Source: Thermoplasmata archaeon
GTDB lineage: Archaea > Thermoplasmatota > Thermoplasmata > Lutacidiplasmatales > UBA184
Reading direction: 5' to 3'
Assembly: GCA_021816955.1 (NCBI GenBank)
Contig: JAKAWP010000012.1
Span: 1-34,944, forward strand
Length of the DNA stretch: 34,944 nucleotides
Shown here in pieces: positions 30,408-34,944 of the stretch. How positions within the stretch are numbered: position 1 is the stretch's first letter; each line of letters opens with the position of its first letter. The notes beneath the pieces are model-generated. The model saw nothing but the letters and a program-made list of their open reading frames with translations, was not told the origin of the DNA and did no database searches. Position numbers and translations under genes: made by a program.

Positions 30408-30563
30408 GGGCTTCGGCGGGGAGGAGGGCGTTCCTCGAAGGGGTGAGTCACCGGCCGGCCCGGGCCCTACTTGACGAAGCGACTTCGGGCCTCGCCGACC
30501 GGGCGGCCCCTCGTCGAAGCGGCAAGGGGGTCTCGGTCGGCCCCGGGTTGCTGGGTGGTGGCG

Positions 30564-31940
30564 CTAGCAGTGGAAGACCTGTCGATAGAGGACGGAGCCC
30601 GAGACGGCGTTGATGCTTACATCCAAGATGGGCCCGGTCGAGACGCTACAGCTTTCCCACGCCATCGTCCAGTAGTAAGCGACCGTGCCGCCCATATTGG
30701 CGCTGGCGACGACCATCACCGCGGTGGTCGGGGGATGGGCGGTCAGGAACTGCGTGACGTTTCCGTTGCTGTTCGCCAAATTGACCGCTTGCACGGAGGT
30801 GAGAAGGCTCACCGCATTCAGGGAGTACCCCGAGCCCAGGATGATGCACTTCGAACCGGTCATTGTTCCAAGAATGCTCGCGGTACCGTTCACCACGGCG
30901 ACGAACGCCGCCAGATCGGACGTGGTGGTGGCGTTGTATTCCACGTACCAGAACGGCGAGGTTCCGGTGAGGAAATTACCGGTATACTTCGGGATGAAGA
31001 CGGTGGGAACCCCAGCATAGGTACAGTTCGAGGTGCTATTCAGCGGAAGTCGCAATCCACTGGTGGCTTGCCAGCCCAACTCCAGGCTCGGTACCCAGTT
31101 CTGCGATTGATAGCCGCTGATGGCTGCGGTCGCTGACGAAAGTGCCTGCGCCGAATCGACCGACGATGACGGGGGAGCGCTCGAGAAGGTGATGGCCTGG
31201 GTCACGCTCGCCCCCGAGACGATTACGTTCCCGCTCGCAGGAGTCGCGGTGTAGCCGCTCGCGAGCACCGAGAACGGGTACGTTCCGTTCGACTCGGTGA
31301 ATCCGATCTGAGTCGCGGTCGAGCTCCGGGGAACGCTGTTCAAGGTCACGCTCCAAGCGGTTCCGCTCGGCAATCCCGTCTCGGTAAACGTTACCGTGTA
31401 CTGGCCGGGGGCCAAGGGAGTAAAGACGACCGTCTGGTTGACCGGAGCGCCCGAGACGACCACGGTACCCGACGAAGGGGTCGCCGTGTAGCCCGACACC
31501 GGGGCCACCGAAAATGGGTAGCTCCCGTTCGAGACAGAGAACTGAATCGTAGTCATCGTCGAACTTTGTGTGCTCGTCCCGGACGTCACAGACCAAGTCG
31601 TGCCGGCGGGGAGCCCGCTCTCCGTGAACGTGACCGTGTACGTCTTCCCTCCCCCGCCGCCCCCTCCACTTCCGCCCCCGAGGTGGAAGCCGGGGATCAC
31701 GCCCGCGAATCCGAGACCGAGGACGACCACGACCACGACGACTACGGCGCCGATGCCAGCGTACAATCCCGTATGTTTCGGTTTGGGCGTCGGTGGCGAG
31801 TATCCCGGAGGTGGGGAGCCCGGATAAACGGGAGGCGGATAATTCGGGGACCAAGTCGGAGGGGCGCCGCTTGTCGGGGGATACTCCGGCGGGGACGGGG
31901 GCGCGGAAGGGTACGGAGTCGCCGGGGGTTGTCCCGCCAT
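30564..31940 (-). CDS. Type II-like membrane-anchored surface protein with TFTESGLP repeats
   Basis: 458 aa from ATG 31940, with a TATA box about 28 nt upstream. The N-terminal 55 residues are a Pro/Tyr-rich cytoplasmic segment (SPPEYPPTSG, YPPPVYPGSPPPGY). One very regular membrane helix follows (about 58-83, GAVVVVVVVVLGLGFAGVI), then a glycine linker (GGGSGGGGGGG). Outside are two beta-repeats of about 80 aa, starting YTVTFTESGLPAGTTWSV (about 101) and YTVTFTETGLPSGTAWSV (about 183). A C-terminal domain (about 265-458) has four cysteines (NCTY, SKCI, ESCS, FHC-end), enough for two disulfides. These repeats are common in surface proteins and thermopsin-like proteases of Thermoplasmata and Sulfolobales, but no protease motif is evident here. 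The C-terminal domain is unrecognised. Confidence 0.82.
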   Translation of the reverse strand: MAGQPPATPYPSAPPSPPEYPPTSGAPPTWSPNYPPPVYPGSPPPGYSPPTPKPKHTGLYAGIGAVVVVVVVVLGLGFAGVIPGFHLGGGSGGGGGGGKTYTVTFTESGLPAGTTWSVTSGTSTQSSTMTTIQFSVSNGSYPFSVAPVSGYTATPSSGTVVVSGAPVNQTVVFTPLAPGQYTVTFTETGLPSGTAWSVTLNSVPRSSTATQIGFTESNGTYPFSVLASGYTATPASGNVIVSGASVTQAITFSSAPPSSSVDSAQALSSATAAISGYQSQNWVPSLELGWQATSGLRLPLNSTSNCTYAGVPTVFIPKYTGNFLTGTSPFWYVEYNATTTSDLAAFVAVVNGTASILGTMTGSKCIILGSGYSLNAVSLLTSVQAVNLANSNGNVTQFLTAHPPTTAVMVVASANMGGTVAYYWTMAWESCSVSTGPILDVSINAVSGSVLYRQVFHC

Positions 31941-31963
31941 TCGGCGACGGTAGCGACCTCCCA

Positions 31964-31973
31964 GATGATAAAC
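31964..31973 (-). promoter_or_regulatory. TATA box for the 458-aa surface protein
   Basis: GATGATAAAC on the plus strand reads GTTTATCATC on the minus strand, centred about 28 nt before ATG 31940. Confidence 0.6.
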
Positions 31974-32876
31974 CCACCTATGGTCGGCCGCCGGTCTTTA
32001 GCGGAAAGTTACTCGGCATTTCGTCGGTGTGCAGTCACGGCTCCCCCCCGCACCGCCGAGCGAGCGGCTTCAGCTCCTCGCCCATCTGATCCTCGCCGCG
32101 TGGCCGTAAGGGGTGGACCAGGTTCGCTCCCATTTCCAATACCGGCACGTCCTCCCTCGACCCGATTCCGCCCGATGGTCCGGTTAGAGCCTCTTGTCAG
32201 AAGCCCACGCCCAGACTCGCGAGTGTAATCGACCCGGAGACGGGACCAAAGTACGGATGAGCGCAACGGTGGGTGGCCGCACGCGTAGAGAGAAGGGTTC
32301 GCGCAAATCCACGACTCGCTTCTCCGGGGCCTTGGGAGGGTGGCGTGAAGTGACGCGTGTTGCCTTCGGCCTCTCTCCGGTCTCGCGGAGCAGCTTTTGC
32401 CGGATCGAAATTCGGATTCCCTCCCGAGGCACTCCGCTGCTCGCTCCTGGGCTCGCCGTCGGTCGATCGTTTCGCTTACTCGACGAAGGTATCGCTCTCG
32501 TTCACCACGGGGACGGAAATGACGTCTGGTGGATTCGCCGTCCTGGGTCGGGTCGCCGCATATCCCGATAGGGGCGCCGACTATCGCGATGTCGTTCACG
32601 GCATCATTTGCTTACGCCGAGTAAGCGGCGAAAGGAGTTCGACTGCCGGCCAATTCGAATGGCTGGGGGCTCAGCGTGGCGATCAGGGGGACGGGGCCAG
32701 CGGAAGTCGATGTGACAGTCGCTCACCTCCGCTTCGGATGCGGCCGGGGCGAACGACGTGTCCGGGCTCTTACAATCTTGCGGTCCGGGATTATCGTTCT
32801 AAGGGGGCTTCCCGAAATGGATCTATGGATCTCGCGGCGGATGCGTCAACTAACTCTTCCAGGGGACTGACGACCG
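31974..32876. other. About 0.9 kb without a convincing gene
   Basis: This is the longest stretch in the window without a gene I can support. The ORFs listed here (32009..32599 minus, 32194..32571 plus, 32357..33001 plus) overlap each other. They read as Arg/Ser/Gly-rich translations without domains or hydrophobic pattern. Base composition is less GC-rich than in the core genes. One perfect short inverted repeat, GCTTAC-GCCGA-GTAAGC (32610-32626), is visible. It may hold regulatory DNA for the two divergent surface genes, an unrecognised RNA, or remnants of a decayed gene. Confidence 0.5.
32610..32626. repeat. Short perfect inverted repeat
   Basis: GCTTAC and GTAAGC flank a 5-base spacer GCCGA. 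It could be an operator for a dimeric regulator or a small hairpin; nothing nearby decides this. Confidence 0.35.
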
Positions 32877-34619
32877 GTGGATCGGCGGACAGCACAAAAG
32901 AGATTTCAAACTCTAGCCGAATCACCAGGCGTGGACAATATAGGGCCGATCCCGAAGCTCGGAGAGTCAGGGGAACGCACGATCGCCGGGTCCGCAGATA
33001 GGGGCGGGAAGAATGCTAAGCTCCGCCGGACGGGTCGCTTTCCCTTCCGGACCGGCTGCCGTACGGTCTCGGCCGGGGCAGTGTTCGCCATCGTTGTCGT
33101 GTTGTCCCTCGTCGGGGTGGTCTCCGTCCCTTCGGCGAGCCATGTCGCTTCCTCTCTTTCCACCGGGGCGAGCCGCTCCCTCCCGGGCCCCAGCGTCCGG
33201 CGCCCCCACCTCGCTGTTTCGTCTTTCCAGCAGAGAGCGGCTTCCGGCGGAGCGACGACCACGATTACGTTCAATGAGACCGGGTTGAGGGCCGGGACGT
33301 TTTGGTCGGTGTGGGTCAACTCGACGGCCTTCTTCGGCAACAAGTACGAGAATGGATCCGTCCTCCCGTACCTCCAGTTCTTCGTGCCCAACGGGAACTA
33401 TACGTACGCGGTTGATCCGCTCGCCGGATACTACGTCACCTCCGGCGGCAGTGGGACGTTGAACGTGACCGGGGCGCCGATATCGCCGATCTTGGTCACG
33501 TTCGTTTCGGCTCCGTATACCGTGACGTTCCAGGAGTCGGGACTTCCGAACGGGGCGCCCTGGTGGGTGAAACTCGCGGGGAAGTACAACCTCACCTCGA
33601 CCAATTCGAATCTCAGTTTCCCACGTACTAACGGCACCTACGGGTTCCAGGACGGCACCCTGATTTCGGGGTATGTCTCCTTGACCCCGCGCGGAGCGGT
33701 GAACGTCCAAGGAAAGAATGTGGTCGTTCCCCTTACCTTTGCGCCGGCGTATCCGCTCCAGTTCACGGAATCCGGTCTTCCAGCGGGAACCCGCTGGAGC
33801 GTGAGCGTTCCGCGGCTGTACGTTGCGAACTCGACAGGCTCGACGATATCGTACTTGGCCCCGAACGGAAGTTACTCCTTTTCGGTGCCTCCGGTGAGCG
33901 GCTACGTCCCGCAACCTTCCTCGGGTTCGCTCGTTGTCCGCGGCTCCGCGGTCAGCCAATCGATCACTTTCACATCGGCGCCCGGGGGAGAGTTCGCGGT
34001 ATCGTTCGTAGAGCGGGGGCTCCCGTCGGGCACGAACTGGTCGGTTACCTTCCACGGGACCTCTCAGAGTGCGTCCGCGCCCGGGACGATCACGTTCTAT
34101 GCGGCGAACGGAACGTACCCGTTCATCGTCGGCAACCAAGCCGGTTACCTCATCATTCCCGCTTCGGGAACCGTCACGGTCCAGGGCGCCGCCGTGACCC
34201 AAACCGTGACGTTCGCCCTGATTCCTCCCGGCGCGTACCCGGTGACATTCACCGAGACCGGGTTGCCGAGCGGGACCAATTGGTCCGTGAGCGTGCTGGG
34301 CTTTCCGCTCTATTCGATCACGAACACGATCGTCACCGCGCTTCCGAATGGGACGTACCAGGTGACCTATCAGACCCAGGCGGCCTACACCCCCTCGCCC
34401 TCGTCGGTCTCGGTGACGGTGTCGGGCCGGGCGGTCTTCGAAAACGTGACGTTCAGTCCGACGACTCCTCCATCGCCTTCGACCCCCGGATTCCTCGGAC
34501 TTCCGGGAGCCTTGGGATACTACCTGCTGACGGGCATCGCGGTCGTGATCGTGGCTGGGGTCGGAGTTGCCCTCTGGACCCGGTCCCGGGTGCGCCGGCC
34601 ACCGAATCCCCCATCCTAG
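32877..34619 (+). CDS. Surface protein with five TFTETGLPSGTNWSV repeats and C-terminal membrane anchor
   Basis: 580 aa from GTG 32877; GTG 32931 is an alternative and the start is uncertain. A charged N-terminus is followed by a signal-peptide-like helix (about 67-87, GAVFAIVVVLSLVGVVSVPSAS). Five beta-repeats of about 80 aa follow, starting near residues 127, 213, 291, 371 and 453. Each opens TFxExGLPxGTxWSV, contains an NGTY turn and closes with ASGTVxVxG. Repeats 4 and 5 are closest to consensus, while 1 and 2 are divergent. A Pro/Ser linker (TTPPSPSTPGF) leads to a C-terminal helix (about 543-568, LLTGIAVVIVAGVGVALW) and an Arg-rich stop (RSRVRR). The predicted state is an exported, C-terminally anchored cell-surface protein. 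Many N-x-S/T sequons suggest glycosylation. Adhesion or envelope structure is inferred only. Confidence 0.82.
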   Translation: MDRRTAQKRFQTLAESPGVDNIGPIPKLGESGERTIAGSADRGGKNAKLRRTGRFPFRTGCRTVSAGAVFAIVVVLSLVGVVSVPSASHVASSLSTGASRSLPGPSVRRPHLAVSSFQQRAASGGATTTITFNETGLRAGTFWSVWVNSTAFFGNKYENGSVLPYLQFFVPNGNYTYAVDPLAGYYVTSGGSGTLNVTGAPISPILVTFVSAPYTVTFQESGLPNGAPWWVKLAGKYNLTSTNSNLSFPRTNGTYGFQDGTLISGYVSLTPRGAVNVQGKNVVVPLTFAPAYPLQFTESGLPAGTRWSVSVPRLYVANSTGSTISYLAPNGSYSFSVPPVSGYVPQPSSGSLVVRGSAVSQSITFTSAPGGEFAVSFVERGLPSGTNWSVTFHGTSQSASAPGTITFYAANGTYPFIVGNQAGYLIIPASGTVTVQGAAVTQTVTFALIPPGAYPVTFTETGLPSGTNWSVSVLGFPLYSITNTIVTALPNGTYQVTYQTQAAYTPSPSSVSVTVSGRAVFENVTFSPTTPPSPSTPGFLGLPGALGYYLLTGIAVVIVAGVGVALWTRSRVRRPPNPPS

Positions 34620-34685
34620 GACGGGACCCCATTCCTGGGCCCGCTCGACCCGCGCATCTCCCGCGGCGGCGGGGAAAGGAATTCC

Positions 34686-34944
34686 GTGAGAGCCGAACCT
34701 TCGATGCCGGCCGTCCGGATTGGTGGCCCGTCTGCTGATATCAAGACCGTTCGCAGGCTTCTGGGGCGGGCTGACCCTCGAGGTTGCTGGACCGACCATT
34801 CTCTTGCCCGGTCGCTCTCGCAGTTCCGGTCCGCACGGAAGACCTCGACCCCGTCTCGACGATTCTCGGATGGCATTCCCTCCGCCGGGAAGCTCACTCA
34901 GCGGCTCCGCGAGGTGCTGCGTCCGCGGATCGATCGAAGGGCGC
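34686..34944 (+). CDS. Possible 5' end of a gene leaving the right edge
   Basis: From GTG 34686 the frame is open for 86 codons to the window end. The purine-rich GGAAAGGA sits five bases before the GTG. The translation (VRAEPSMPAVRIGGPSADIKTVRRLLGRAD...SAGKLTQRLREVLRPRIDRRA) is basic with no membrane segment and no family I recognise. The opposite-strand ORF 34616..34897 competes for the same DNA. I favour the plus frame only slightly; the stretch 34620-34944 may also be non-coding. Confidence 0.3.
   Translation, partial: MRAEPSMPAVRIGGPSADIKTVRRLLGRADPRGCWTDHSLARSLSQFRSARKTSTPSRRFSDGIPSAGKLTQRLREVLRPRIDRRA

Noticed and set aside
32009-33001. Overlapping ORFs of 125-214 aa in the divergent gap
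   Set aside because: Mutually overlapping, no recognisable domain, codon use unlike the neighbouring genes; a decayed gene remains possible.
34616-34897. 93-aa minus-strand ORF at the right edge
   Set aside because: No family, overlaps the end of the surface protein gene and a slightly better plus-strand frame.
1-34944. CRISPR array, toxin-antitoxin or restriction genes
   Set aside because: No regularly spaced repeats and no matching protein families were seen on either strand.

Overview
The window looks like a chromosome segment from a high-GC archaeon, most likely a Thermoplasmata-related (Thermoplasmatota) lineage. The archaeal assignment rests on gene content: Alba, the rpo7-spt4-dephospho-CoA kinase-rps24e-rps27ae cluster, type II (phosphorylating, archaeal) GAPDH, archaeal-type ProS with a C-terminal zinc region, TrmB, DUF373 and a Taw2-like enzyme. 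It is also supported by short TTAA/TATA boxes about 25-33 nt upstream of many start codons, a pattern typical of leaderless archaeal transcripts. The narrower Thermoplasmata assignment is inference, based on the TFTESGLPSGTxWSV surface repeats and menaquinone genes.

Layout. 1-1.65 kb: a zinc-finger/membrane/thioredoxin protein followed by a cysteine-pair membrane protein. 1.8 kb: tRNA-Leu(GAG) on the minus strand. 2.1-6.4 kb: a five-helix membrane protein, an o-succinylbenzoate synthase-type enolase-superfamily enzyme, Alba, and a convergent DUF1614-RDD membrane protein whose 3' end overlaps alba. 6.5-15.4 kb: aspartate ammonia-lyase, TrmB regulator coupled to Taw2, an aminotransferase, a MenG/UbiE methyltransferase, a two-helix small protein, prolyl-tRNA synthetase, DUF373 protein and a purine-type phosphoribosyltransferase. 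15.4-20.7 kb, all minus strand: glutamate dehydrogenase, thiamine-monophosphate kinase, acyl-CoA dehydrogenase and an RNase J-like MBL/beta-CASP nuclease. 20.8-23.8 kb: GAPDH, then the transcription/translation operon. 23.9-28.8 kb: a DUF998 membrane protein, an L-2-hydroxyglutarate oxidase-like enzyme, and a divergent three-gene proton-translocating transhydrogenase operon (pntAA-pntAB-pntB).

From 28.8 kb to the right edge the character changes to accessory DNA of visibly lower GC. It holds a complete IS4-type insertion sequence with terminal inverted repeats and a 10-bp target duplication. Next come two divergently transcribed surface proteins built from the same beta-repeat but with opposite membrane topologies, separated by about 0.9 kb without a convincing gene.

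Functionally the core part combines amino-acid nitrogen metabolism (AspA, aminotransferase, GDH), quinone synthesis (MenC, MenG), NAD(P)H balance (transhydrogenase, GDH, GAPDH), acyl-CoA oxidation, and RNA/translation machinery. I did not find a defence island, CRISPR array or obviously new multi-gene system. The most unusual items are the zinc-finger-thioredoxin/Cys-pair membrane couple, the alba/RDD gene overlap, the shared Ala/Pro/Lys-rich tails on information-processing proteins, and the divergent repeat-protein pair.
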